Positions 8,285 to 14,650 of a stretch of DNA of 19,192 bases are shown here, piece after piece. Under the pieces are notes generated by a model, which saw nothing but the letters and a program-made list of their open reading frames with translations, did no database searches and was not told where the DNA came from. Position numbers and translations under genes: made by a program. Source of the stretch: JAVMKJ01 sp031732875 (GTDB lineage: Bacteria; Pseudomonadota; Gammaproteobacteria; Competibacterales; Competibacteraceae). Location: assembly GCA_031732875.1 (NCBI GenBank), contig JAVMKL010000227.1, positions 1 to 19,192 of the forward strand, read 5' to 3'. Numbering within the stretch: the first letter of the stretch is position 1; each line of letters starts with the position of its first letter.

Positions 8285-8974
8285 TCATTTCAGCTTCCGG
8301 GCGAGCACGTTGTAGGTGTTGCCGGACACGTCTTCGTGCACGATCTCGAAGCCCGCCGCTTGCAGCCGGTATCGGATATCGTCTTGTTCGCAGGGGGAAA
8401 CCAGGATGCCCTTGCGCATGCCCCACTCATTGATGAGTTTGGCGATCCAGCGCAGCGGTTGTGGTCCCCGCGGATAGAGCAGGATGTTGGCTGCGAGGCC
8501 AGCACCGGGTTTCAGCACCCGCAACACCTCTCGAAAGCCAGCATCTATGTCGGGAAAACAGTGCACGGCGTTGGCGATATTCGCAGAGTCGAAGGTATTG
8601 TCAGGATAGGGCAGCGCCGCCACATCGGCATGCCAGAGTTCGATATCCGGGTTGCCGGCGAAACGCTTCATGGCACCGGCCAGCATCGGCTCGGCATAAT
8701 CGATGCCCAACACCCGGGTTGCCGGCAAGTGTTTCCAGCGACGCCACTTGAGGATGATATCGAACAGCGTGCCGGTACCGATGGCGACTTCGAGATGATG
8801 GGAGCCAACGTTGTTGCCGAAGAGGCGTACTTGGTTCCAGAGCGTGCTGCGGTAAGCGAAGGTTAGAATCAGCAAGCCCCGGACGTCGTACCACCAAGGG
8901 TAAGAGGAGTAGGCTTGGGCGATTTCTTCCCGGGATTTGGTTTGATTTACTGATTTTCTGGCTTCTTCGCTCAT
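8285..8974 (-). CDS. Class I SAM-dependent methyltransferase (UbiE-like)
   Basis: This 229-residue protein has a Rossmann methyltransferase core. Motif I is LEVAIGTGTL at 61-70, the acidic residue binding the SAM ribose is D92 in LGIDYAEPM, ADVAALPYPDNTFD lies at 116-129, and LRVLKPGA at 151-158. This pattern is closest to the UbiE/MenG and small-molecule methyltransferases. The ATG at 8974 has an AGGA about 8 nt upstream, and that site overlaps the stop region of the preceding gene, only 9 bp away, so translation is probably coupled. The substrate is unknown; membership in an operon with a second methyltransferase and an adenylyltransferase suggests a modified small molecule or peptide. Confidence 0.87.
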   Translation of the reverse strand: MSEEARKSVNQTKSREEIAQAYSSYPWWYDVRGLLILTFAYRSTLWNQVRLFGNNVGSHHLEVAIGTGTLFDIILKWRRWKHLPATRVLGIDYAEPMLAGAMKRFAGNPDIELWHADVAALPYPDNTFDSANIANAVHCFPDIDAGFREVLRVLKPGAGLAANILLYPRGPQPLRWIAKLINEWGMRKGILVSPCEQDDIRYRLQAAGFEIVHEDVSGNTYNVLARKLK

Positions 8975-8983
8975 AATGCTGTC

Positions 8984-9844
8984 CTATTTCAGAAAGATCG
9001 TGGTCCGCCTGAGCCACCTGATCATCAGGTGTTCGATTTTCATCGCTAACGGTAAAGTCGGCCAGATCTCCTTGATCCGCGCTTGAGACCTGCCGGAGCG
9101 GTTCGCGCGGCAAGGGGTTTGCAAAAAGTAAAAAAAATCAAAGAAGGCGCTGGCGGCGGCGGCAAAGGGCTTTGGCAGTTCTTCCTTTGCAATTCGGAAT
9201 ACGTGATCGATGGGAAAAGCGGCTTGCAGGGACAAATCATAGTCACGCACCGTGAGCGGCGGCGCCAGCTTGGCGACTTCCGCCACGAAGATTTCGCGGG
9301 TTTTGCTCGACTTCAGCAAACCGAAATCGAACAGATAGAACCCACCTCCTGGCTTCAGCAGGGACCGAATGCGCCGAAAAACTTGACGCAGGCTGTCTTC
9401 ATCCGGCAGGTGGTGGAGGGCGGAGGTTGAGATCACCAGATCGATTGGGGTGTTTGCCAAGGAAGGAAGGGTTCGGATGTCTTCCTGTAGGATGACAATA
9501 TTGCTCAAATTCCGCGCGACTGCTTCCTGTTCAAGATGTTGCAGCATGGTGGAAGACAAATCCACGCCGATGAACCGACTGTCAGGATAGATCGCCGCCA
9601 GTTCCAACAACAACGGCCCCGGCCCACAGGCCAAATCCAGAACTGTGTTTCCAGATCGGATCATGCAGGCGAGTTCGCGGAGGTGATGAATCTGAAGCGC
9701 AGACGTTGGCCCGCCCCAAGCATAGGCTTGGACGTAGGACTTGACCTGGTCGAGGTCGTCCATGCTTTCCAGCGGTTCGTTCTGGCGTGCCGGCTGGGCC
9801 GCGCTCGTCGCTTCGTACCAGATGATCTTTGGAATCGGGAGCAT
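8984..9844 (-). CDS. Class I SAM-dependent methyltransferase, first gene of the operon
   Basis: This 286-residue methyltransferase has motif I VLDLACGPGP at 68-77, D95 in FIGVDLSSTM, the acidic EDIRTLP after strand 3 at 121-127, STSALHHLPD at 139-148, and SLLKPGGGFYLFDF at 161-174. The ATG at 9844 is supported by a strong Shine-Dalgarno AAGGAGG 6 nt upstream (9850-9856 on the complement), the best ribosome site in the window. The C-terminal third has a basic end (IRWLRRTTIF) and may contribute substrate or membrane contacts. It is not a close paralogue of the next methyltransferase, so the two probably act on different positions or steps. Confidence 0.87.
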   Translation of the reverse strand: MLPIPKIIWYEATSAAQPARQNEPLESMDDLDQVKSYVQAYAWGGPTSALQIHHLRELACMIRSGNTVLDLACGPGPLLLELAAIYPDSRFIGVDLSSTMLQHLEQEAVARNLSNIVILQEDIRTLPSLANTPIDLVISTSALHHLPDEDSLRQVFRRIRSLLKPGGGFYLFDFGLLKSSKTREIFVAEVAKLAPPLTVRDYDLSLQAAFPIDHVFRIAKEELPKPFAAAASAFFDFFYFLQTPCRANRSGRSQARIKEIWPTLPLAMKIEHLMIRWLRRTTIFLK

Positions 9845-10173
9845 AGATCCCTCCTTGAGCGAGGCTTGCCGATGATGTTAGATGTTAGTTCATCATTCTT
9901 GATAATCTAATACTGGATTGCTCCTACCCCTCTTTCGGATAGCGCCGTCCGAGATACTCAAGCTAGCATTGTGCGAATTGGTGTCAAGAGCAGGAACGGC
10001 TACCAGGGGATATTCAAGACAGCCAACCCCAAGTTCAACAGTTTGCTCTAAGTTATTGATTTATAAATTTGAAGACGTGCCACTACAAGCACAGTGGGCA
10101 TAATAAAATCAATAGCTTATCTCACGAAACGTCGAACTTGGGAGCAACGCATCCTTATATCCAGCACAAGGTC
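9845..10173. other. Divergent intergenic region between methyltransferase operon and PEP-CTERM gene
   Basis: The region carries no gene I can support. On the minus strand a TTGACA (about 9981-9986) could be the -35 of the methyltransferase operon, but no good -10 follows at normal spacing. A short tandem ATGTTAG-ATGTTAG is at about 9874-9887. The right half holds the long imperfect inverted repeat listed separately. Confidence 0.5.
10028..10142. repeat. 115-bp long imperfect inverted repeat, possible second MITE
   Basis: CCCAAGTTC at 10028-10036 is mirrored by GAACTTGGG at 10134-10142. Further in, TATTGATTT near 10044-10052 is mirrored by AAATCAATA near 10106-10114, so the inverted arms are about 36 bp with gaps and mismatches. 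No exact target duplication is visible; AGCCAAC and AGCAAC on the two flanks are only similar. It lies just upstream of the PEP-CTERM control region. Confidence 0.5.
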
Positions 10174-10190
10174 TGTCGGAAAACTTTACA
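10174..10190 (-). promoter_or_regulatory. Putative PEP-CTERM box (enhancer for a PrsR-like activator)
   Basis: TGTCGGAAAACTTTACA on the plus strand reads TGTAAAGTTTTCCGACA on the minus strand. It lies about 99 bp upstream of the predicted sigma-54 transcription start, a typical enhancer distance. PEP-CTERM systems are known to use a two-component pair (PrsK/PrsR) acting with RpoN; I cannot confirm from memory that this is the published box sequence. The same 17-mer with one change occurs inside repeat R2 elsewhere in the window. Confidence 0.6.
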
Positions 10191-10254
10191 GTTATCGTAT
10201 CCCATACTTTTCATCAAAGATAAAAATTTATATTTTTTAATACCTTAATAAAAA

Positions 10255-10270
10255 TGGCATGACTCGTGCT
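10255..10270 (+). promoter_or_regulatory. Sigma-54 promoter of the PEP-CTERM gene
   Basis: TGGCATGACTCGTGCT has the invariant GG (10256-10257) and GC (10268-10269) exactly 10 bp apart, and only a few differences from the TGGCACG-N4-TTGCW consensus. Transcription would start near 10281, leaving a leader of about 48 nt with AGAAGG at 10314-10319 as ribosome site. It fits the enhancer-like box about 99 bp upstream. Confidence 0.7.
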
Positions 10271-10328
10271 TTGGATAAACTTGTATTCAAACTCAATCCA
10301 AACAACCCAACTTAGAAGGTATCAACTA

Positions 10329-11156
10329 ATGTTTAAGACCATGTTTTCCAAGTCGCTGGCTATCACAGCCATGGCTGCTACCCTCGGGCTGGCGAGCGTA
10401 TCCGCTGGTGCCGTTGTCCTAGAAGATTTCACCGTCGACGAAGGGAGTGTCCCCGGCAACAATCCCGGCACGGTCGATGCTGACAAGATCAATGGTGGCT
10501 ACACCGAGGTAATCACCTTTGATGGCGTAGGTGGGTTTGAAACCCACGCCTATGCTGACTTGGGTCAGTTTTTTACGAATGATGGCACAACCTTGGTCAG
10601 CTCCCAACTCAACACTAACTATGGACTCTATGCTTTGTTCGAGGCAACGGGCACTGTAACTGTTGGCCCTGTAATCACGTTTACAGGAGCGACGGGGGAA
10701 TTCGAGATGTGGATCGACCCCAACCAGGATACCGTCAAGACCCCCGGTGCTACGGGCAGTGACCCGGTTACCTTAGCTAATACTAGCGATGACTATCTGA
10801 TTGCCTTTACAACCACAGGCGGTCTGGTCGGTGGGACGGGTGTTCTTGTACCCGGCGTTGGTGGCTTTTTCGATCTGGTCTGGGACGACTTCACCCTGAC
10901 AACTGGCGATCAAAACGCGACTTCGCCAGGCGATCAGAACGGCCAGGGTTACTTTATTAGCCCTAATCCTTTCTACTTGACCGCGAATGTGGACGGGGAT
11001 TTTGACAGCTTTGAAATTGCCGGCACCCAAACGATTAACGGGGATGTCAGCGTGGTGTTCCTGGTGCCAGAGCCGGGCAGCCTAGCGCTGATGGGCCTCG
11101 GTCTGACCGGGCTGGGCATGGTGGCGCGTCGTCGCAAGAGTACCCAAGCCTGCTAA
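10329..11156 (+). CDS. PEP-CTERM sorting domain surface protein
   Basis: This is an exported protein of 275 residues. The N-terminus has lysine residues then a hydrophobic stretch ending ASVSAGA, a Sec signal peptide with a likely cut after A-G-A near residue 28. The body is rich in Gly, Thr and Asp and low in Cys, typical of extracellular PEP-CTERM proteins. The C-terminus is VPEPGSLALMGLGLTGLG followed by MVARRRK: the PEP motif, a hydrophobic helix and a basic tail recognised by an exosortase, which removes the helix and transfers the protein toward the surface or extracellular polymer. The frame is open from 10266, but the ATG at 10329 has an AGAAGG 9 nt upstream and gives the normal signal peptide. 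No exosortase is in the window. A sigma-54 promoter upstream and a terminator downstream make it a single-gene unit. Confidence 0.92.
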   Translation: MFKTMFSKSLAITAMAATLGLASVSAGAVVLEDFTVDEGSVPGNNPGTVDADKINGGYTEVITFDGVGGFETHAYADLGQFFTNDGTTLVSSQLNTNYGLYALFEATGTVTVGPVITFTGATGEFEMWIDPNQDTVKTPGATGSDPVTLANTSDDYLIAFTTTGGLVGGTGVLVPGVGGFFDLVWDDFTLTTGDQNATSPGDQNGQGYFISPNPFYLTANVDGDFDSFEIAGTQTINGDVSVVFLVPEPGSLALMGLGLTGLGMVARRRKSTQAC

Positions 11157-11198
11157 TGAACGAGCCCCGCCTTGTGCCGGGAAGCTGAGACAAATTTA

Positions 11199-11231
11199 AC
11201 CCCGAGCCAACCCAGCTCGGGGTTTTTCTTT
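11199..11231 (+). terminator. Rho-independent terminator of the PEP-CTERM gene
   Basis: CCCCGAGC (11200-11207) and GCTCGGGG (11215-11222) form a perfect 8-bp GC-rich stem with a 7-nt loop, followed by TTTTTCTTT. It lies 43 bp after the stop codon. Confidence 0.9.
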
Positions 11232-11342
11232 GCCTTCAGTCGGCTTGGAGCCAACTATGAAAGCTGTCACTGTGAGATCGCGCTTAGGTCGCTGGCTTGG
11301 CCCCATCAACCCCCCGTCTCGCCAGCGCTCGCCCTCGCGGAG

Positions 11343-11420
11343 CGCAAACTTGTCCGACAGCGGCGCCGCGCACCGCCACCAGCCAAGCCCTCAGCATCAT
11401 CCCACGGCGCCTCGCCCGGA
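11343..11420 (+). repeat. Dispersed repeat R2, degenerate copy
   Basis: CGCAAACTTGTCCGACA at 11343-11359 matches the 17-bp box of R2 at 14 of 17 positions and is followed by the same AGCGGCGCCGCGC block seen at 14570 and 18500. The complement encodes CAAPLSDKF, corresponding to GAAPLSEKF at the 14.5-kb copy. The stretch 11232-11342 before it holds nothing I recognise. Confidence 0.6.
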
Positions 11421-11479
11421 TGGTTCTCCCTCGTTGACCACGCTGGGTCGTAGTCGCCCCATGCCGATCTTCATGCAGC

Positions 11480-11600
11480 TTGTGCACGCACATCCATCAT
11501 CCTCACGACGCCTTCGTCCGCGACGTCCTGGCCGGTCTCGACCGGGCGCAAGATTTGCTTCACCTGACTCTGCCGCCCGGGCTTCAAAACGGGTTCAACT
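11480..11600 (+). pseudogene. N-terminal fragment of an Rpn-family (PD-(D/E)XK) nuclease gene
   Basis: The frame from a GTG at 11480 reads HHPHDAFVRDVLAGLDRAQD and then LLHLTLPPGLQ. This is the characteristic N-terminus of the Rpn/putative-transposase nuclease family (PHD-x-x-h-K/R-x-h-h, then LLxxxLPPxL). After about 38 codons the similarity stops and the frame runs into unrelated low-complexity sequence, so the nuclease core is absent. The fragment differs from the Rpn gene at 13.5-14.4 kb, which begins THDQNFKNLIL, so it is a remnant of another family member in the opposite orientation. Confidence 0.6.
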
Positions 11601-11667
11601 TGGACACCACGCGGGGTACCCGCCGCAGCAACGGGATTGTGGCCGAGGTCAAACCCGCCACGCAACC

Positions 11668-11684
11668 TGTAAAATTGGCTGACA
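11668..11684 (+). repeat. Isolated copy of the 17-bp box
   Basis: TGTAAAATTGGCTGACA agrees with TGTAAAATTTTCCGACA at 14 of 17 positions. The rest of R2 is not evident around it. Confidence 0.35.
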
Positions 11685-11763
11685 CCTCTACCGGCCCATC
11701 TACTGCCACTGCTCGACACCTGGTATTTCGCAGCCGACGGGGGCACGAGGCGATGAACGGCGC

Positions 11764-12156
11764 CTAATGGATCGGGGGTTCTGGCGGAAGCGCCACCGCC
11801 GCCAACCGCGCCTGCCAGGCGGCTGCGTCCGGACACTTCAACACGTGCTCGAAGAGCTGTTCGAAAACTGCCGGTTGCTGAATCCGCGCCAGGAGGGGAT
11901 CGCTCCAGTCCGCAGTGGCTTCGCCAAACAACCGCCGAATCTGTGTCAACAGCGCCCGCCGTTCCGAGTCCAAGCCTTCCTGCCGGCCTTCCTGTCGGGA
12001 GTAGGACAACATTGCCCATGAGAGTCTCCTTCTGCGTGCTGCGCGACAGGTAGTCGCGCCGGTAAACCTGCCATTCATCTTCGCTCGGATGCGCGTAAGC
12101 GTCGATGAAATCGGCCAGTCGAGGATCAGGCTCTTGAAGTTCCGGTCGTGGGTCAT
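11764..12156 (-). pseudogene. Internally deleted, frameshifted copy of the Rpn/DUF4351-type nuclease gene
   Basis: The start (MTHDRNFKSLILD) and the end (from LSYSRQEGRQEG to LAAVALPPEPPIH) match the intact gene at 13492-14445. About 180 codons between residues 13 and 193 are missing, removing the whole nuclease active site. The retained middle (RLADFIDAYAHPSEDEWQ) is in another frame after the deletion junction. The frame is restored by one extra T near 12017 relative to the intact copy (ACAACATTGCCC against ACAACATGCCC). Only two 12-bp RQEG units are present (11973-11996) against four in the intact gene. The open frame of 131 codons is therefore not a functional protein. Confidence 0.85.
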
Positions 12157-12310
12157 GGCCGGCGGACGTTCCAGGATAGGCGAGGAGTATAGCAAAGGCG
12201 AACCCGACGTTCGCCACACCCACCCGCCGCCGGAGGGCAGCCGAACGGACCCGCCCCGGCGGGGTGTAAACTTTTCCGACAGCGGCGAGCGGCGGCACGC
12301 CCGGCCGCCG
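12153..12310 (+). repeat. Rpn upstream region with R2, copy 1
   Basis: From 12153 to about 12287 the sequence is almost identical to 14442-14578, with only a few base differences in about 135 bp. It carries the Rpn start codon on the minus strand, an AGTATA at 12186-12191 (minus-strand TATACT), and the exact box TGTAAACTTTTCCGACA at 12265-12281. After AGCGGCG the two copies diverge. Confidence 0.85.
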
Positions 12311-12342
12311 GCCCGCCACCCCCAAACTCCACCTTCACCCCC

Positions 12343-12359
12343 TGTCGGATTTTTTTACA
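12343..12359 (-). promoter_or_regulatory. Copy of the 17-bp box upstream of the antitoxin gene
   Basis: TGTCGGATTTTTTTACA (minus strand TGTAAAAAAATCCGACA) has the same orientation relative to the downstream gene as the box of the PEP-CTERM gene and lies 118 bp before its start codon. A TGGCACG at 12446 lacks the partner -12 element, so sigma-54 control is not supported. Confidence 0.4.
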
Positions 12360-12477
12360 TTCAATCGGCGCGCAGCGCGGAACCTCCCAACACCGCCCCT
12401 GCCACCACCCTCCTCCAAGGCATCGCCCTGGGTTTTTCGGTATCATGGCACGTATGGGACCCCACGAGGATGAGACC

Positions 12478-12744
12478 ATGACCACTTTGCTCATCGAACA
12501 TCTCAAGGCCCGCGACCTGCCGCCGGAATGGGCGCGACGACTTCAAGTACGGCCGGAGCAAACGGTGACCGTGCGCATCGACACGGAAACCGGGGCGCCC
12601 GCCCAGCCAGAGCAATCGTTCACCACCGACGACCCGGCGTTCGGCATCTGGCGCGATTATGCCGAAACCGCGGATGTCACCGCGTTCGTGCGACGTTTGC
12701 GTGCCCCCCGCTACCGGCGTGACGGTTCGCGCCAACCCGACTGA
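12478..12744 (+). CDS. VapB-like antitoxin
   Basis: This 88-residue protein has the layout of a type II antitoxin. An N-terminal part (about 1-45) probably binds DNA. The C-terminus FTTDDPAFGIWRDYAETADV followed by FVRRLRAPRYRRDGS is the usual toxin-wrapping tail of antitoxins paired with PIN-domain VapC toxins. The ATG at 12478 has GAGGA 7 nt upstream and is preferred over the in-frame upstream ATG at 12445. The toxin gene starts 3 bp after the stop, the usual operon arrangement, but that toxin is broken, so the antitoxin appears orphaned. It might still neutralise a related VapC elsewhere or act only as a repressor. Confidence 0.75.
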   Translation: MTTLLIEHLKARDLPPEWARRLQVRPEQTVTVRIDTETGAPAQPEQSFTTDDPAFGIWRDYAETADVTAFVRRLRAPRYRRDGSRQPD

Positions 12745-12747
12745 GCC

Positions 12748-13224
12748 ATGCTGGTGGATACCGATGTACTGATCTGGCACCTGCGCGGCTATACCAAAGC
12801 CACGCAACGCCTGGATCAGCTCCCCAAACTCACGCTGTCGGCGATCCAGGCGCTGGCCTACCGACCGTTTTCGACCCTGGACGAGGCGCTCGACCCGGTG
12901 CTGGAGCCGCTCCGCCCCTTCCTGCCGCCCCTGGCCGCCGGCGCGCGCCGCCGCCCCGACCCGGGCCGGTTTCCGGCCCGGCCCCGGCGTCTGGCGGATG
13001 GAAGCCAAACGGACCCGACCGGGGACCGGCGCCTGGCGCAGCGCGTCCTGAAGCCCGGCGTGCCCCCGCCCGGCGCTGGGAATGGCGGTTTCCCATTCGA
13101 ACGGTGGCATCCGCGGTTCAAACCACCCCGACGCTGCGCGCCACCCCTCCTTGTCCCAGAAAGGGAAATTTCACAGCCGACGCCGGAGACCGATCTCACC
13201 CCCGCGGGGTATAAAATTTCCTGA
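12748..13224 (+). pseudogene. VapC PIN-domain toxin truncated after about 33 codons and fused to foreign sequence
   Basis: The first 33 codons read MLVDTDVLIWHLRGYTK and on to KLTLSAI, the start of a PIN-domain ribonuclease with the first catalytic aspartate D4. At 12847 the similarity ends before the remaining active-site residues. The continuing frame (QALAYRPFSTLDEALD) instead resembles the C-terminal part of the third acyltransferase (KALAYKPFSALDDETD at about 17964). A GPG-WRM-like stretch near 12981-13005 matches the same gene about 18090-18117 in a shifted frame. The last part of the frame runs through repeat R1. A PIN nuclease lacking most of its acidic tetrad cannot be active. Confidence 0.7.
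13081..13175 (+). repeat. Dispersed intergenic repeat R1, copy C
   Basis: The sequence matches copy A best: GAACGGTGGCATC then GGTTCAAACCACCCC, the CGCGCCACCCCTCCTTG block, and GGGAAATTTCA at 13166-13176. The closing GGGTTGC-ATAG block of copies A and B is absent. It is followed within about 35 bp by an R2 copy; a similar GGGAAATTTCA-to-box arrangement recurs at 18286-18365. Confidence 0.7.
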
Positions 13225-13275
13225 CAACGGCGCCGGGCTATCCCCCGATTAGCCTTCGCCGCCACCGCCGCCCAC
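13203..13275 (+). repeat. Dispersed repeat R2 with variant box
   Basis: GCGGGGTATAAAATTTCCTGACAACGGCGCC corresponds to the GGCGGGGTG box region at 14546-14575. The 17-bp box here is TATAAAATTTCCTGACA (13210-13226). The following CCGATTAGCCTTCGCCGCCA aligns with the 18.5-kb copy. Confidence 0.65.
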
Positions 13276-13338
13276 CTCGCCGCACCATCGGCGCAATCCA
13301 ACAGCGCCACGCCCAGTTCCTCCAACACCGCCGGCTCC
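13246..13338 (-). pseudogene. C-terminal fragment of a third Rpn/DUF4351-type gene
   Basis: The complement reads EPAVLEELGVALLDCADGAA then RWAAVAAKA. This aligns with the end of the intact gene, QPAIFEDLIEAVLDCPDAES then WQARLAAV. Only about 30 codons remain, joined directly to R2 on one side and to GAGGAAGCC-type low-complexity DNA on the other. Confidence 0.6.
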
Positions 13339-13419
13339 CCAACCCAAGGAAGAGAGCGAAGCGAGGAAGCCGGGTGAGGGTGAGGGGTAAGTCTTTGAGC
13401 CCATGGCCGTCACATCCAA

Positions 13420-13445
13420 CCTCTCGCCCGCTTGCGGGTGAGAGG
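13420..13445. repeat. Palindromic REP-like element
   Basis: CCTCTCGCCCGC and GCGGGTGAGAGG form a 12-bp stem (one G-T pair) around TT, preceded by GGGTGAGGGTGAGGGG at 13373-13386. A close relative is at 19090-19113. Elements of this type are common between genes in proteobacteria. Confidence 0.7.
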
Positions 13446-13491
13446 AGCGAACGGCGACGAAAAGAGCTGTTGTACCGGGAAGCGAGGTCGA

Positions 13492-14445
13492 TTAATGCAC
13501 CGGGGGGTCCAGAGGCGGCATCACCGCCGCCAAGCGCGCCTGCCAGGACTCCGCGTCCGGGCAATCCAACACCGCCTCGATGAGATCTTCAAAAATCGCC
13601 GGTTGCTGAATTCGTTCCAGCAAAGGGTCGCTCCGTTCGACCGCCGCCTCGCCAAAACGACGGCGGATGAGGCGCCGCAACGCCCGCCGCTCCGAGTCCA
13701 GGCCTTCCTGCCGGCCTTCCTGCCGGCCTTCCTGCCGGCCTTCCTGCCGGGAGTAGTACAACATGCCCATGAGAGTCTCCTTCTGCGTGCTGCGCGACAG
13801 GTAGTCGCGCCGGTAAACCTGCCATTCAGCTTCGCTCAGATGCGCGTAAGCGTCGATGAAATCGGCGTATTTGAGCCGCCGCTCGGGGTCGGGTTCCAAC
13901 GCGGCCAGCCCGTCCTGGGCGCTGGCGTACACCGCCAGTCGATCGGCCGGCGGATAGGCCATCAGCGGCAGACTCAGCCGGGCGACGATGTTGGCGCTCT
14001 CCTGGTAACGAGCGGCGGGCAGGCGGGGAAGCGAGCAGGCGATGTAGTGAAAATTCAGGTAGATGGCGCGATCACCGCCCAGGCGCAGGGTTTCGGGATA
14101 GGCGCCGGGACGGAGGAAAACCACCACCGGCACCACCCGGTCGGTGGCCAGCAGTTCGGCCAGGTCCAGACAGTAGTGCGCGAGGCGATGGATCGAGAAC
14201 CGCCGGGTTTTGGTCTGCTCTTCGATCACGAACAGCAACGCGGCGCGCCGCCCGTCCGGCCATTCGACGAGGAGGGGCACGTCCAGTTCGCGGAAGCGGT
14301 CGCCCAGGCGCTCCTTCAGTTGTTCCTGCCGCACCGGGACAACGCGGGCGGCGCCCAAGTCGGCGGCTTCGGATTCGGCGAAGAATTCCAGCGCCGGGCG
14401 CGGATAGTCGAGAATCAGGTTCTTGAAGTTCTGGTCGTGGGTCAT
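13492..14445 (-). CDS. Rpn-family PD-(D/E)XK nuclease/putative transposase, intact copy
   Basis: This 317-residue protein belongs to the recombination-promoting nuclease (Rpn) superfamily, whose characterised members are DNA endonucleases that can promote recombination or act in defence. The core has D55 in ELDVPLLVEW and E75-E76-Q77 in LFVIEEQTKT, the acidic and E-x-Q pattern of this nuclease type. Residues 194-230 (ADFIDAYAHLSEAEWQ on) form a helical segment. Four RQEG units follow at about 233-248, then a C-terminal helical domain of the DUF4351 kind. The start at 14445 (MTHDQNF) is shared with the damaged copy and follows an extended -10 promoter by about 30 bp. The frame is open further upstream to 15261, but that stretch is intergenic repeat and antisense to another gene, so the long start is rejected. 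Confidence 0.8.
   Translation of the reverse strand: MTHDQNFKNLILDYPRPALEFFAESEAADLGAARVVPVRQEQLKERLGDRFRELDVPLLVEWPDGRRAALLFVIEEQTKTRRFSIHRLAHYCLDLAELLATDRVVPVVVFLRPGAYPETLRLGGDRAIYLNFHYIACSLPRLPAARYQESANIVARLSLPLMAYPPADRLAVYASAQDGLAALEPDPERRLKYADFIDAYAHLSEAEWQVYRRDYLSRSTQKETLMGMLYYSRQEGRQEGRQEGRQEGLDSERRALRRLIRRRFGEAAVERSDPLLERIQQPAIFEDLIEAVLDCPDAESWQARLAAVMPPLDPPVH
13701..13748. repeat. Four exact 12-bp tandem units coding RQEG
   Basis: GGCCTTCCTGCC occurs four times head to tail inside the Rpn gene. The damaged copy at 11973-11996 has two units with changes. Each unit adds four residues without breaking the frame. Confidence 0.95.
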
Positions 14446-14640
14446 GGCCGGCGGACGTTCCAAGATAGGCGAGGAGTATAGCAAAGGCGAGCCCGACGTT
14501 CGCCAAACCCACCCGCCGCCGGAGGGCAGCCGAACGGACCCGCCCCGGCGGGGTGTAAACTTTTCCGACAGCGGCGCCGCGCCACCCCCGCCGGCCTTCG
14601 CCGCCACCGCCGCCCGCCTCGCCCGCCCCTTCCACTCCGC
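14446..14640 (+). repeat. Rpn upstream region with R2, copy 2
   Basis: This partner of 12153-12287 contains the exact box TGTAAACTTTTCCGACA at 14554-14570, then AGCGGCGCCGCGCCACCC. On the minus strand, 14579-14640 encodes AEWKGRARRAAVAAKA, resembling the end of an Rpn-type protein (ESWQARLAAV). R2 therefore looks like the junction between the tail of one Rpn gene and the promoter of the next. Confidence 0.8.
14475..14484 (-). promoter_or_regulatory. Extended -10 promoter of the Rpn gene
   Basis: On the minus strand TTTGCTATACTCC holds TGC-TATACT, an extended -10 with five of six consensus bases, whose start would be about 20-25 nt before the ATG. No good -35 is seen. The same element is present before the damaged copy. 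Confidence 0.5.
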
Positions 14641-14650
14641 CGGCCCGGCG

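Noticed and set aside
12446..12460. TGGCACG as a sigma-54 -24 element before the antitoxin gene
   Set aside because: The -12 position reads GGGAC without the required GC, and the start would fall almost on the start codon.
13701..13748. Short direct repeats that might suggest a CRISPR
   Set aside because: The units are contiguous, without spacers, and code for RQEG in frame.
14489..14506. Minus-strand GG-N10-GC (TTGGCGAACGTCGGGCTC) as sigma-54 promoter for the Rpn gene, about 83 bp from the box
   Set aside because: Such pairs are frequent in GC-rich DNA, the -12 part is poor, and the damaged copy has lost the GC. An extended -10 promoter is the better candidate.
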